From Gonatopus flavifemur (lineage: Eukaryota; Arthropoda; Insecta; Hymenoptera; Dryinidae), in assembly GCA_018340375.1 (NCBI GenBank), contig JAFFJZ010000007.1:3348001-3412000 (forward strand): a stretch of DNA of 64,000 bases. The letters run 5' to 3'. A model generated the notes under the pieces. That model did no database searches and had not been told where the DNA came from. It saw only the letters and a list, made by a program, of their open reading frames with translations. The position numbers and the translations under genes are program-made. Shown piece after piece: positions 44,384 through 56,576 of the stretch (positions are counted from its first letter, which is position 1; the number at the start of each line of letters is the position of its first letter).

Positions 44384-47300
44384 ATATCTCCATTATTTAT
44401 AATAAAATGCGCATGCGTGTGGTACATAGCAACTCCCTAACAAAGTCATTAAGTATCATCTGTCAGATTTGTCAAGCAAATCCCGTTCCATTCAACATTC
44501 ATCAATACTTGAATTCCGTATTTTCCTATAAAAATTGATTATTATTAGCGAATTGATAAACAGTCACTGGCATTTCTAACTTCCAACTTTTTTTCGCACG
44601 AAGAAGATGTTTGAAGTTAAAAGATCTTATTATGATTCAATCGCACTCACTCTTTTCTCCATTTATATCAAATGTGCATATACAAGTACAGCTCAATCAT
44701 GATTGTTGAGAATTACATTGTGGTTGATGCGAAAAATTAATAACTCAAATGCTATTCATATATTCTTTTCGAACGTTACAAGGATGATCGAACTCCGACA
44801 TACCATGATGAATGATATTCAAAATCGCTATAGAAGGACCTTTGAAACCATTGCTTACACTGTTGAAAAAAAACTAACATCGAATTGATGGACTTATATA
44901 CACACCAGAAAGTGGTTACGGGAAGTCAAATTTCTAACAGTGTAATTTCGAATCTCTATAATTTATGACAATCCGATGTATTCTGTAAGATACGATTACA
45001 TAACTTTACTCTCGATTTTATATTTTTCAGTCTCAATTTCATGACATATTATTCTCTGTTACTTGAATCAGTTCCAATACTGTGTTCAAATGCACAAAGC
45101 CCGAGAGTGAAAACGCCCTTCTTGTGGCATGTACATGAGCGATTAAAGACCAAAGCAGTCAGCAGTGTACCCGCACGCGACTTATGTATACCCATATACC
45201 TAAACAGTTATTACGTGCACGATACTACATTACGCTTCATTGCATATTTCACGTATGCGGTGTAAAAAGCGTGCACAGCTGCGTAGCACGAAAGTATGGA
45301 AATGCAAGCAACGTGCACAGTCTTATGTATTGTGTGATTAATTTTTCCTCCAACCCAACTCAGCATCGATGTTTTCAACCAATTCGTGTTTCTGCATAAT
45401 TCATAATGAGATGAGATTATCGAAATGACGGTAGTTAGTTTAGCGAATATTCTGAAACACAAATAATAAAACTAATTGTAAATTGTGAAGTATATCCGAT
45501 TTTGTGTTCCCTTGGGGAGATTCACTTCATTCTAATAAAAACACTCCATTTTTGTGTAATTTTTTGGAGAAAAAACGAAGCGTTTCGGTCAAAATGGCGT
45601 AAGTTTTCCTGAGGGTTATGCATAATAATAGCCGTAGAAACGTGAAATTTTCACGTGAGAACATCTGTTTGTAGTTATTGATGGTGATTGTGCAATAAAC
45701 TTCTCTCACAGTCACGATTATGAAGAGCGTGTGTGAATGATGGGAATACTGGATGGGTAGTCACTGAGAATGATTCGATACAAATGCAGGCATGTTCAAA
45801 TGGATATTTTATATCAGCATTATCTCTCGCATAGTTGGAAAGGAATATAGATGATGTTGGAATAATGTATATATCATTACACCCACAGAAAGGTTTTCTT
45901 ATTGTAACAAAAAGTTCATTATTATGAGAACATTTTTTTCTCAACATAGCCACAATCCTAACGTTTCTTCTGATAAGAAAAAAATTCTCTCACCTCAAGT
46001 AAAATTTGATAATCTTGGCGTTAGAATATTGAATCTTGGATCAAAACAGTCTTGAGATCACTATAAGCATTTTTCAAATAAGACAGAGATTTTCTTGGTG
46101 CAGTGGAGTTTTTATTGAAAGTAAAGAAATCTTTCTTTTTACCCAGTAAACATTTTATATCTTGCGATATATTTTAGACAGACTTCAAATATTCTATGTA
46201 ACACTTTGAAATAAGTTTCAGATCAATTCTTGTTCCAAACTCGTCTGAGAGATATCTAAAACTGTTGTAACATTAAAACCAAGATATCGCAAGACGTAAA
46301 ATATTCAATGGTTACAATAATTGATTTTTTTCGAATAAAATATTGGCGTATCGCTTGGGACGGTATCTGGCACACGGTACACTGCTTTATTTGATTATCA
46401 CTGTTTTCAAGTTTATAATTACTATTCCATTTGACAACACGACACATTGGAATCAATTTTGAAAACTTTGTTACTCTGCTGTCAATCAAGGGGAGGAGAG
46501 CGTATCGTTAAGCGCCGCCTTTAAGAATATTCATCTAGTTTCAGCACAAGACCATTTTTCTTACCACAAGAAGCGAGGGTTCTCACAAGAAATGAAGATT
46601 CTCACGTTAAACAAAAGTGATGGATCATAATTTTTTCTACTAACATTCCATGATATGATTACTTTGAAACAAATCCACGCTTTGGTCGAATACTATTTGT
46701 TTTCGGAGAAAAATATCGATATCAAGAATAAAATGATGGTAACAACAAGAAATCATTTCTGTGAGTGTAGGAAGAGTCTCAACTATTCTTTGACTTTAAG
46801 TACTTTTCCTTATCAAATATTTTCAGATTTTTATATGAAACATCGATTTTCGTTTTCAAACAGAAGAAAGTACTGGCTAACAAAAATACTTCCAACACAA
46901 AAAGTGATCCAGGCTGCTCATCCCTGACTGACAATTACCATGGACACGAATAACCCTGTACTAGCCAGATTGTATCGACCAGACTTCGATGAAAAGAATT
47001 GTTTCAGGTAATTATTGGTATTCAATCGGCATTAATCGCTAGATGGTTATCAGAAGATACTGCTTTGGATGGGTTCATGAATGATATTGAATGAATACCA
47101 TTTGGAGAATGTGGAGTTTTGTAAAGAAATTCAACTGCACCAATATCAATCCAAAGGCGATGGCGTGGTAAAAATTTTACAGAATGACGATACTGTACGA
47201 ATATCGACACAACTTCTTCCTTATACAGAGTTCTAAGTAGATGAGGATTCAACTCATCTCTCCAACAACATGGTGATTCGCTGTTCATCTATAGTTTTCA

Positions 47301-47941
47301 ATAGTATGTATAGTTTTCAATGTGGAACAAACTATAGCGTAATAATAGCTTGTGATAGTGTGAAAACTTGCTATATGGGGAACTATTGAAAATAAACCGT
47401 ATTATTGAAAAATATCAGAAACTATCGCTGTAGAATAGTTATATCATCATTTAAAACCACACAAACTATTGAAAACTATCAGTTAACTAGTGAATTATCG
47501 ATTCAAAACGCTCATGGAAAACTATTCATCCTCTTCAGTAAATCGCAATTTTTTTGGTAGCAAACTAGTTCTCAGTAGAAAACTTAGTCTTATTTCTATT
47601 TTATCAACTCATCTTGAAGTATTTTAGGTACACGGAGGAAATATATTGACGAAAGTTCACCCAAAGTCAAGTGAAATGGGGACATAGTAGCATTTTGGCG
47701 AAGTTTAAAATCTAGTCAACATTTCAGAAATTCATTCAAATGCTTCTTTACAATACTCAACTTGTGGGGATAATAAGAACTTCGAAAGAATTTCCATCTG
47801 TAGTTGAGTAAAACGAAGGCAATCGGATCTGTAACCTCCCCGAGATGCAACTATGTCCCAGTTTCAGTCAACTTCGAGTAATCTTCCGCCAATACATGTT
47901 CTTTGTGTAGAGAGATCTAGTAACTCTCGTTTTTACGGGAT
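44384..47941. other. unannotated DNA with fragments of inverted repeats
   Basis: No gene recognised. ACATTTTATATCTTGCGATAT near 46149 pairs with ATATCGCAAGACGTAAAATAT near 46283 and suggests an old inverted-repeat element starting CCCAGTAAAC. From about 47287 to 47530 AACTATTGAAAACTAT words recur in both orientations. A lone CACGGAGGAAAT end lies near 47633 with no partner. Confidence 0.45.
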
Positions 47942-48132
47942 GTCCTTGACAGTGGTCGGATATCTGGAGCAGAAGACATGAACTCACATGTATGTTCTTC
48001 AGACTGATTTCAGCGCTGCCAAGGAGAAGGGTACTTGAACTAATTTCACATGAAGGCACTAAACTGTTTCAAAAACTTTTATGGTTTGTTGAAGATTTGT
48101 GTTAGTGTATTCATGTGAAATTAATTCCAGTA

Positions 48133-49901
48133 CACGGAAAAAAATTTCCTGTTGCTGCAACAGGAGGCAGCCATGTTGCAGCAACCGGATTTTCTTGAAG
48201 CTGCAACAGAAGACAGGCATGTTGCAGCAACAGGAAAAAATCATGTTGCAGCAACAGGAGTAGTTTTGTAGCTGCGGCAACGTTACAAAATCCTTCATCA
48301 TGGGATGAATAGGCTTTATAAAATGAATAAAATATCAAATGAATAAAATACAAAGCTCTTATTTACTTTTTTTATTACTTTATTGCACTCTCAAATGTTC
48401 CAATATTGAATCACAGTAAATGTCTTGTTGCAATGTAATCTAATCTTTTTTTTCCCACAAGAAGACAAGGCCCAATATAAGGTAACAGGTTTTGATTTTC
48501 AATATAATTACGATTATTATCAATTCGAACATTCCACGCATGGTAATGTTGATCAAATGCCATAGTAGATATATAATTCAAAACAAAGTAAACATTATTT
48601 GCTACATTGTAAATTTTATAAATTTTTCCAAATTGAGGTCCTTCATTTTCATCAATATCTACTACTACTACTACTACAGTATCTAATTGATATCTATATC
48701 TATTTTAGTAATGTAAGCATGTTGAGATTTGCGGATGACATAGCTATATTAGCTGCAAGTGGTGCTGAGTTAGAAAATACTCTCAAAACTATGAGAAAAA
48801 TATTACTAGACAAATATTGTATGAATATAAATAACGACAAAACAAAATTCATGATTTGCACAACAGCGAAAACATCAAGAAGAACGAAAATCAAAATAGA
48901 TGCAGAGACAATTCAGCAAGTCAAGGAATTTAAATATCTAGGAAGCATAATTACAGAAAACGGTAAAAGCGAAAGAGATATAAGAGCAAGAATAGCACAA
49001 GGGAAACAGGCTTTCCACCAAAAGAAACAGTTACTATGTTCGAAGAATATCAGCTTAGCAGTAAGGAAGAAATTCTTGAAGAGTTACGTTTGGAGCACGG
49101 CATTGTATGGTTGCGAAACTTGGACAATTGGAAAAACGGATCAACGAAGACTTGAAGCTTTTGAAATGTGGTGTTATAGGAAGATGCTTAGAATAAAGTG
49201 CATCGAGAAAGTAAGAAATGAAGAAGTACTTGAGAAGGTAAATGAAAAAAGAAGTCTCTTGAAACAGGTCGTGAAAAGAAGAAGTAATCTGATAGGACAC
49301 ACATTAAGGCATGATAGCCTGTTGAAAACAATATTGGAAGGAAAAATGAATGGTAAAACTCGAAGAGGTAGACTTAGATTAAGTTATATGAAGCAAATTA
49401 TACAAGATAAGGGCTGTCGTAGATATGCAGAAGTTAATCGGTTAGCGGATAATAGACAGGGTTGGAGGATTTCATCAAACCAGTCATAAGACTGATTACT
49501 TCATGATGATGATCTATTCTAGTCGGTGTATTTCACAGCTTGGACATCGGATATTTTAGTATTAGGGAAGTATTTCATTTTGTCTTCGTCACATTCTTCG
49601 CATTTTTCTTTGATAATATTGTTTCAAAGTTTTTGGAAATCAATACATAAATCATTGCCAATTGGTCTCGAATAGCTATAGTGACTAATAGATTTTTGGT
49701 ATAGAAGATGTCGTCACTGCAGGCATTCTTATATCTTTATTTTTTGACTCACATCTCATGCACCAAAAGTGAACTGAAGGTCCATTTTGAAGCATAAGTT
49801 CGTCGTAATGAGTCATAAGGTGCGATTTGAAGGTTAAATTTACTATTAAGTCGCAACAACAGTAGTAATCCTGTTGCTGCAACAGGAAATTTTTTTCCAT
49901 G
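48133..49901. mobile_element. element with CA(C/T)GGAAAAAAATTTCC ends, TA duplication, carrying a LINE fragment
   Basis: CACGGAAAAAAATTTCCTGT and ACAGGAAATTTTTTTCCATG form the ends, with TA at 48131-48132 and 49902-49903. Next to both ends lie copies of TGTTGCTGCAACAGGA. The left side has about five tandem versions (to about 48265), some with the order CATGTTGCAGCAACAGG. It is inserted into a hAT-like MITE and in turn hosts the LINE fragment. Confidence 0.82.
48720..49489 (+). pseudogene. non-LTR retrotransposon (LINE) reverse transcriptase C-terminal fragment
   Basis: An uninterrupted frame of about 257 codons begins at the RT catalytic box FADDIAILAAS (usually F/YADD) and continues through NINNDKTKFM, FKYLGSIITENG, YVWSTALYGCETWT, RRLEAFEMWCYRKMLRI and IGHTLRHDSLLKTIL to LADNRQGWRISSNQS. 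This is the last third of a LINE ORF2, with RT fingers and endonuclease absent, so it is 5'-truncated and cannot move itself. The open frame nominally extends upstream to 48599, but that part is unrelated sequence with a TACTAC run. The 3' tail has TGATGATGAT. The clade is probably RTE/jockey-like, from memory. A second copy is at 34912-35540. Confidence 0.9.
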
Positions 49902-49966
49902 TACCCTTTCCCTTGGTGGCGCTGAAGTTCATTCTAAAAGTTTTCTTATTGAGTTTATGCCCCCTA

Positions 49967-50119
49967 ATCTGAACCGAGTACGCTCCTCACATAATGCAAG
50001 CCGCATGTCCATGTGAAGAGAGAGAGAAAGAGAATCTGGTTGCACGTGCGACCATATCCTTTCTCTCTCCACACGGGGATGCCGCTTGCATTGTGTGAGT
50101 AGCATACTCGATTCAGATA
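49967..50119. repeat. 150-bp hairpin
   Basis: TCTGAACCGAGTACGCTCCT and ATAATGCAAGCCGCATG pair with CATGCCGCTTGCATTGTGTG-type sequence and AGCATACTCGATTCAGA. AGAGAGAGAAAG in the left arm faces CTTTCTCTCTC in the right. It lies within the right side of the hAT-like MITE. Confidence 0.6.
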
Positions 50120-50223
50120 TCCGACCACTGTTCCTTGATGTGCTTTGGAATTATTCAAATCATATTGTGTATCCGAAGAATATTAAAAATCTCGAATCAA
50201 ATCGGACATGCGCAAGATGTCGG

Positions 50224-51017
50224 CCCTAGTAGAAATTTGACAGGGAATTCCCTATTAGAAGTATGGCCCTTGTAAGGCTACAATAGGGAACTCCTAATTA
50301 AGGAAAACTTTTAATTACCTTATCACGTCCTGACATGGCATCCTGTTTAGGACCTTACAACAATGTAATGCAAGGTTGTTGACAGGTCCCAGTCAGATTT
50401 TCCCTTTCAGTAACTCAGATATGGTATTCCTATCAGAACCTGATCAGGATTGCCTTGACTTATCCGTTTTTGAATTGTGAGGTAACTGTCAAGATATCTT
50501 CATCAGGACCTGATCAGGATTGCCTTGGCTCATCAGTATTTCAATCATGTGATAACCGAAAAGACAGCCGAATCAGGACCTGATCAATTCAGAACGATGA
50601 ATGTATCAAACTATTCAGAATTTTCACAGGACTCATGAGAAATTTATCTGTCTCTTTTAAATGTTCAATGTGAGGTCTATTTGAATCATCAGTAGAATTT
50701 CTTCTGTTGGGGGAGTTTCAAAAAATTTTATGAAAAGTGACTTTCATGAAAATTAAATTGAATGTTAGAATATAGCTCAGATGAGGTCGTGATTGGGAAT
50801 TCCGCTACCACCCGGATCAGGTCCTGATTGGGAATTCAATTACTACCCTGATCAGATCTTAATTGGGAAATGTTTGGTTTTCCTGATCAGGACCTTGTCT
50901 TTTCCCTGCGTTACATTTTTGTCAGGGCCTTATCAGATACTCAAGTCAGGCCCTGAACAGAAATCAGGCATGCCTGATCTGGACCTGATGTTTTTCATAT
51001 CAAAATTTCTACTAGGG
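50224..51017. mobile_element. element with CCCTAGTAGAAATTT ends and GGACCTGATCAGG repeats
   Basis: CCCTAGTAGAAATTTGACAG and AAAATTTCTACTAGGG are inverted ends. The interior repeats ATCAGGACCTGATCAGGATT and related palindromic words at least six times. It shares ends and internal words with the 53567-56237 element. No gene; the 113-residue frame is made of the repeat words. Confidence 0.78.
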
Positions 51018-52560
51018 GGAAACCTGAATCAAATTGAATTCTTAGAAATTCAAAAAACTGAATGTTGGATTCATTCTCGAATTGAAAACTTGAATCATTC
51101 GAGTTCCTCGACAACCCTATTATCCAATCAATAATATACGATTTTGAATGAGTTTATGTGACCCACGATTCTTATCATAGTAAAATTTTACCAAATATAA
51201 ATTTTTCTTCCTGGATTTGTCGCTCCAATGGAAATTTGCCGCCCTGGGCAGCCCCGATTGCCCCTATTGTGAATCGTGACCTAAACACATTCCTCTTCAA
51301 AAACTTGCGACGTGATTTTTCATTAATTCTTATTGAACTCTCTGAGCGAACACCACTGCAGGCGTTTACGCACGGGCCAGCGATGGATCTTCACTAACAT
51401 TGCAAGGCCAACAGCAGCGAGAAACGCCAATAATCATTGTTTGTAGGGATTGCATTTCCATTTCGTTTTTGTCAAAAGTATTTGTTAATTGTTCCGAATC
51501 CTCATAATGATCACTTAGCCAATTCGGTAGTGTCTGTTTCAGGAGAACTTTGAAGAATCATTGGTGAATTTATTCACCTTTTCGATAGTAACGACAACCA
51601 CATGCACTTCTAAAAGAAATCATATCAATAATATATTCGTTTAACGTACATATCCATTATGCCCCAAAATTTGGATCCAGTATATTCAAATTTCCCTTAC
51701 ATACAGACGTGCTATTCACAGCAGTGGTCGGTACTTTTTTTTTATCGTTTAATTCTATTCAAAGTGAGGTTCGCATACGTAATCAATACCGGAGTGTTGT
51801 ACGTCTCTAATCACAACATCATCCACATTAAGCCGTTACGAGTAAGCAAAGATGGTGAGATGTTGAGGAGAAGAGAAGGAGGAATAAAAGGAGAGGAACA
51901 AAACCAAGAACAAGAGAGAGGGAAGAGACTGCCGTGAAGAAGGAGGAGGCGTTTAAGAGAGGCAATATATTCTAATGTAGTGGGCTAGGCGTTCGTTGAA
52001 CCCCAACGAATGAAGTACCCTGTACTATTCTTCTTTCTCACTTCCTCTATGTTCTTTCTCAACGGATTCACATCAGTTAGGAACGTGGTTATAATTCGTC
52101 TTGATTCCAATTGCATAAGCATCCCATGGTAGAACGTCTCGTTTCCATGGTATATGTATCAATCTCCCTTCCTTGTTTCTATTTTCAATCTTCGTGAAAT
52201 TACATTGTTTATTTGATTCTCTTGAGAAAAGTCACTCACCTGGTAGATGTCTGTGCTTGGAATCCTTGTGAAATTACTACAGAAGTTCTTAGTATTTTCT
52301 GTTAGTAAATGTTGAAAAAAATACTCTAATCTTTTGTGAGTATACATATATATTTCTATCAAATCCATATATGGCCTACAAACAATCTCAGGTGAGAATT
52401 TATCATTGGCGATAAAATGAGCCAATGTGGACAAAGATTGACCGAGCTTTAGCAAGTACAGTAGGATAGCCAATGTAAATCGAACAGAATATCATCGTCA
52501 TATTTGCCTTGAATCAAAAAAGTTTTCTAGAAGAATTTTCAGATAATTGGCCGATGGGAG
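51018..52560. other. unannotated DNA, possible old hAT end
   Basis: A GC-rich patch at about 51230-51290 (GCCGCCCTGGGCAGCC and GATTGCCCCTATTG) resembles the inverted left end of the hAT at 28864 and may be a decayed terminus. A purine-rich run lies at 51850-51950. No gene recognised. Confidence 0.4.
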
Positions 52561-53564
52561 CCTTGACTCTCTGGACAACACCATATGATATTTGTATGTT
52601 TCATTCCAAATTCTTTTCCGCAAATTTTATACAGAATCTTATCCTGTGATGAATGAGTTCCATCAGAAGTTTATGATCACTGAATATATAAAAAAAACTC
52701 TGCCAATTGGCACATGGCGTCCTCGTTTGTATCAAATAATGCAGGTCGCGAGAAAATATTTTCCACAGCTTTCAATCGATTGGCATGAAACTCATGTGGG
52801 AATACTAAAAATAAATTCCATTGCAATTGGATGACAGGAGATGAAAACATGCCCTTGACCCAAAATCACAATTCTTTATAATATGTTCCTTTTCCGTTTC
52901 CCGTTTCCTTGTGAGGATCACATTGAAACTTATATGGGACCGCTATCGGCACTGCATAAAACCCTGGTAAAAATTTCATAACGATCGGAGGATAGGATTT
53001 TCAAATTTTGTTTCAAAGCTTAGTGCTCACCATTGTTTTCCCTCACTTCCGATTCGCTTGAAATTCATACCGTAGAACAAACACCTTGTGACTCGAGTGC
53101 TAAAAGTTCCATTGCATTCGGAGGATATAAACATAGGGGAGGCATGCTTTCAAAATATGGACAAAAAACGCGGATCACAAAAAAAACTTTTCCACAGTTC
53201 CCAACCGTTTGGTGTGGAACTCATATCGTCGGTACTATAGCAGAACCTCGCATCTTGATTTTTGACGGTTTGGTGGTTCCATCGGAAAAATGGTCGGCAC
53301 ATGCTAATACACATATGAAGAAGACTTTTATAAACAAAGGGGCCTTCGATTATTGTTGAGTGACCATAATTGATCACATATAACTTGATATGATTGACAT
53401 ATAACTTATTTAGTGTGTACTGATGATATTTCCGATGGAACCTCGATCCTGTCGAAAATCGAGATACGAGGTTTTGCCATAGTACCGACGATATGGGACC
53501 ACAAGTGGATCATACTCAGAACGTGGGATAATTTCCATTAGAATTGGATAAAGGGAAGCGGAGA
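52561..53564. repeat. degenerate tandem repeat, split by the 53567-56237 element
   Basis: Blocks of the form GAAACTCATATGGGACC, then AAAATTTCATAACGATCGGA, then GGATAGG recur at about 52790-52840, 52930-52996, 53060-53130, 53210-53240 and 53490-53555. They resume at about 56300-56390 beyond the inserted element. Spacing is irregular, about 130-200 bp. The open frames here look accidental. Confidence 0.55.
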
Positions 53565-53566
53565 TA

Positions 53567-56237
53567 CCCAACTAGAAATTTACCCCATGGACCAGATCAG
53601 GTAAACCTTGATCCAGATCAGGTCCTGATAAGGCAACCTCATCAGGACCTAACAAGTCATGTCACACTGCACCCCGACTAGAAATTTACCCCATGGACCA
53701 GATCAGGTAAACCTTGATCCAGATCAGGTCCTGATAAGGTAACCTCATCAGGACCTAACAAGTCATGTCACGCTGCACTATTATGAGGACCCCATCAGGA
53801 AAGACTAATTAGGATTTTGTAAGGAATTCCTTACTAAAACCTTAAGAATGAATCAAAACTAATCTATGAGCCTGTGTGAAAATTGCAGTTCGGTTGACAG
53901 ATGTGAGGTTAAATTTATGTGATCAACAAATGGATGAATTATTTTTGTGAAATGTGTGGTGGTTATTTCTTGAATAATGTGTATCAAAAAGTCTGTTAGT
54001 AAGTGCAAAATGATTAAGTAAATCAGTCATAGCTGTTGTAACGTGTCAAAAAATCGTAATTTGTTGATGCAGTGAAAATGAATTTTCTTCAAATACTTAC
54101 ATCAGCACTTCTAGGCAAAAACTCGGAGATCATATTGATTTTGTGAGAAATATGAGTCATGAAGAACTCATTTGATCAAAAATATGTCAAAAGAATGTTC
54201 AAAATGAATAACAAAAAACTTGAATTATTCACTTGCAGCTCGTCGGATGTTTTTATTTTTCAAATTGAAGAGCACTCTTGGAGTTGAAATTTTCAAATTT
54301 GAGGAAAAAGCCTTATCTTCTGCGTTGAATTTGTTGTTAGGGTGATAATAAACTTGTAGGAAGAGTTTGAAAGTTGAGTGGAATCTATATTGATCAGGAA
54401 AGTCCAAATCGTGTGGCAAAAGTTAGAAAATCTGTCAACTTAGCTGACACCGCATGGGTATTCTATCAGCTTTTCTTTACTAAACCAAATGCTGGCAGGG
54501 GAAATTCATCAAAATATAGTGAATTCAAAGTGATGTGAAGTGAGAGAGGACAGATACATGCATTGAATTTCATTAGTTATTATAAAAATGTTGATAAACA
54601 TGGTAAGGCTATGTATGACTCAATGTATCGTCTCTCAATATTTTTGTTTCAATGATTTGCATTTTTGAGTGTGCATTTTCGTATCTTTTCACCAGTAACT
54701 AGTGTTAGGTTGAGAAAACATGTGTATTGAACCTGTTTCATAAATATAATAACATTTATTTGTAGGAACATGACACAACATTATTGGAAGAAAAATATGG
54801 GAAGACGACACTTTAGATCTTCTATAGTCTTTTCTTATTTTTTAGAACGTTTATAAGAACGAATAAAATCTAATGAATATTTCGGTCCTCTCTTACTTCA
54901 CATCACTTTGAATCCACTATATTTTTATGAATTTCTCCTGCCAGCATTTGGTTTAGTGAAGAAAAGCCCATGCGCCGTGAGCTAAGTTGACAGATTTTCT
55001 AACTTTTGCCACACGATTTGGACTTTCCTGACCAATATAGATTCCACTCAACTTTCAAACTCTTCTTACAAGTTTATCATCACCCTAACAACAAATTCAA
55101 CTCAGAAAATGAAGCTTTTTTCTGAAATTAACAAATTTCAACTTCAAGAGTACTCTTTAATTTGAAAAGTAAAACCATCCGTCGAGCTGAAAGTGGATAA
55201 TTCAAGTTTTTTGCATTTCATTTTGAACATTCGCTTGAAATATTTTTGATCGAATGAGTTCTTCATGACCTTTATTATTACAAAATGATTGGGATTTCTG
55301 AGTTTTTTCCGAGAAATACTGATGTAAATTAATATTGATATAGATATTGTCGTTGTTGATGTTATCGTATATTTGAATAGAATTAATTGTCACCACATCA
55401 GCAACTTATGATTTTTTACATATTACAGCAGTGATAACTGATTCAATAATTCATTTTGCACTCAATAACAGATTTTTTTATGCGTATTAATCAAGAAATA
55501 ACGAAAGAAGAGTACTTGTTTGAAACTTATATTTGATTATGACGAAACACATATTCATTCAGTTCATATTTACTCTTTGAATAATACTCAGATGATGTGA
55601 TGTGTAGGAAAGAAAAATGATGCTGAATAGTCAATAAATCAACCTTATGAGAATTGTGATAAGTTAAATGAAATACTTATTTCGCTGGTGATGGTTGAAC
55701 GTTTGCTAAGTTTTTTTCGCTGTATGCATAACGTGGAAAATCTTGTGAAATTTTCATAAGTTCCGCCTAATTAAAACCCAAATAGTTAGTTTTCAATTCA
55801 CATTGAGAATAGATTGAACAAATTGTTCAACAGTTTTCAGAAGTAGGTAATGTGTTCGGAATGAAGGGATTGAATTTAAAAACAGGCACAGTTGAAAATC
55901 GTTCAAACATGTTCTTCTTATTGAAGGAAAATTTGTTTAATCAAAGAGTGTACAATCTGAAATCAAGTCTGTACATTCTTGTATTCAGTTTATCAAACTA
56001 TGTCCATGATCTTAGGATGACCGAACGAGGTCCTGATGCGGATACAGCGAGGAAAACCTACTTCGACCTTTTCAGGATAATTTGAGGAAATCCTGACTAG
56101 GACCAAATGAGGTCATCCATACGTGAGTCATCCACACCTAATCCCGATCAGGACCGTAACGGGTATTCCTTATTTCGGATGACCTTGTCAGGTCCTCATC
56201 ATATGTTGGGTTAACCTGATGACAATTTCCAGTCGGG
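53567..56237. mobile_element. element with CCC(A/G)ACTAGAAATTT ends, TA duplication, holding a large palindrome
   Basis: The left end CCCAACTAGAAATTTACC and the inverted right end CCCGACTGGAAATTGTC have TA directly outside (53565-53566 and 56238-56239). The left end is tandemly duplicated: ACTAGAAATTTACCCCATGG starts at 53571 and 53677, a 106-bp period with about two differences. Internal GATCAGGTCCTGAT words tie it to the 50224-51017 element. A palindrome occupies about 53950-55515. No gene seen. Confidence 0.82.
53950..55515. repeat. 1.6-kb palindrome (foldback) inside the CCC-type element
   Basis: Arms of roughly 600-650 bp are reverse complements. For example, TGCTGGCAGGGGAAATTCAT (54490) pairs with ATGAATTTCTCCTGCCAGCA (54938), and GTCTGTTAGTAAGTGCAAAATG (53990) with CATTTTGCACTCAATAACAG (55452). 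The loop lies around 54560-54880. Identity is partial with small indels, so the palindrome is not recent. Confidence 0.8.
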
Positions 56238-56239
56238 TA

Positions 56240-56416
56240 TGTGCGGTCGCAGAATCACAATTTTTTGAAACATTTTTTCTCAACCCTCCAGCTCTCCTGT
56301 AACAATCAGGTTGAAACTCATATAGGACCACTATCAACACTACATGACTGTGGTAAAAATTTCATAACGATCGGATAATAGGAACGGAAGATACGCGTCA
56401 TCGCAATAGTTCACAT

Positions 56417-56454
<38 letters not shown>

Positions 56455-56576
56455 TGGAAGCTAACGGTGTTTTGACGCATTTGATTTATCCCTTATTGGT
56501 AGGGACACATTTTGCCAATTTTCCACCAACATTTCGCCGATTGACATTCCCTAATCAGGGTTATACGTGAATTATA
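56240..56576. repeat. continuation of the degenerate tandem repeat, then an AC microsatellite
   Basis: GGTTGAAACTCATATAGGAC and AATTTCATAACGATCGGAT repeat blocks seen before the 53567 insertion. A clean AC run follows at about 56419-56451. Confidence 0.65.

Larger units (their letters stand above)
47950..50130. mobile_element. hAT-like MITE, CAGTGGTCGGATATCTG ends, with nested insertions
   Basis: A 17-bp perfect inverted end, CAGTGGTCGGATATCTG, is seen at 47950 and complemented at 50130. Subterminal CAGCGCTGCCAAGGAGAAGGGTAC pairs with GTACCCTTTCCCTTGGTGGCGCTG across the nested element. Flanks GTCCTTGA and TTCCTTGA (47942-47949 and 50131-50138) match at seven of eight bases, as expected for an aged hAT duplication. 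It contains the 48133-49901 element and a hairpin. Confidence 0.78.
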
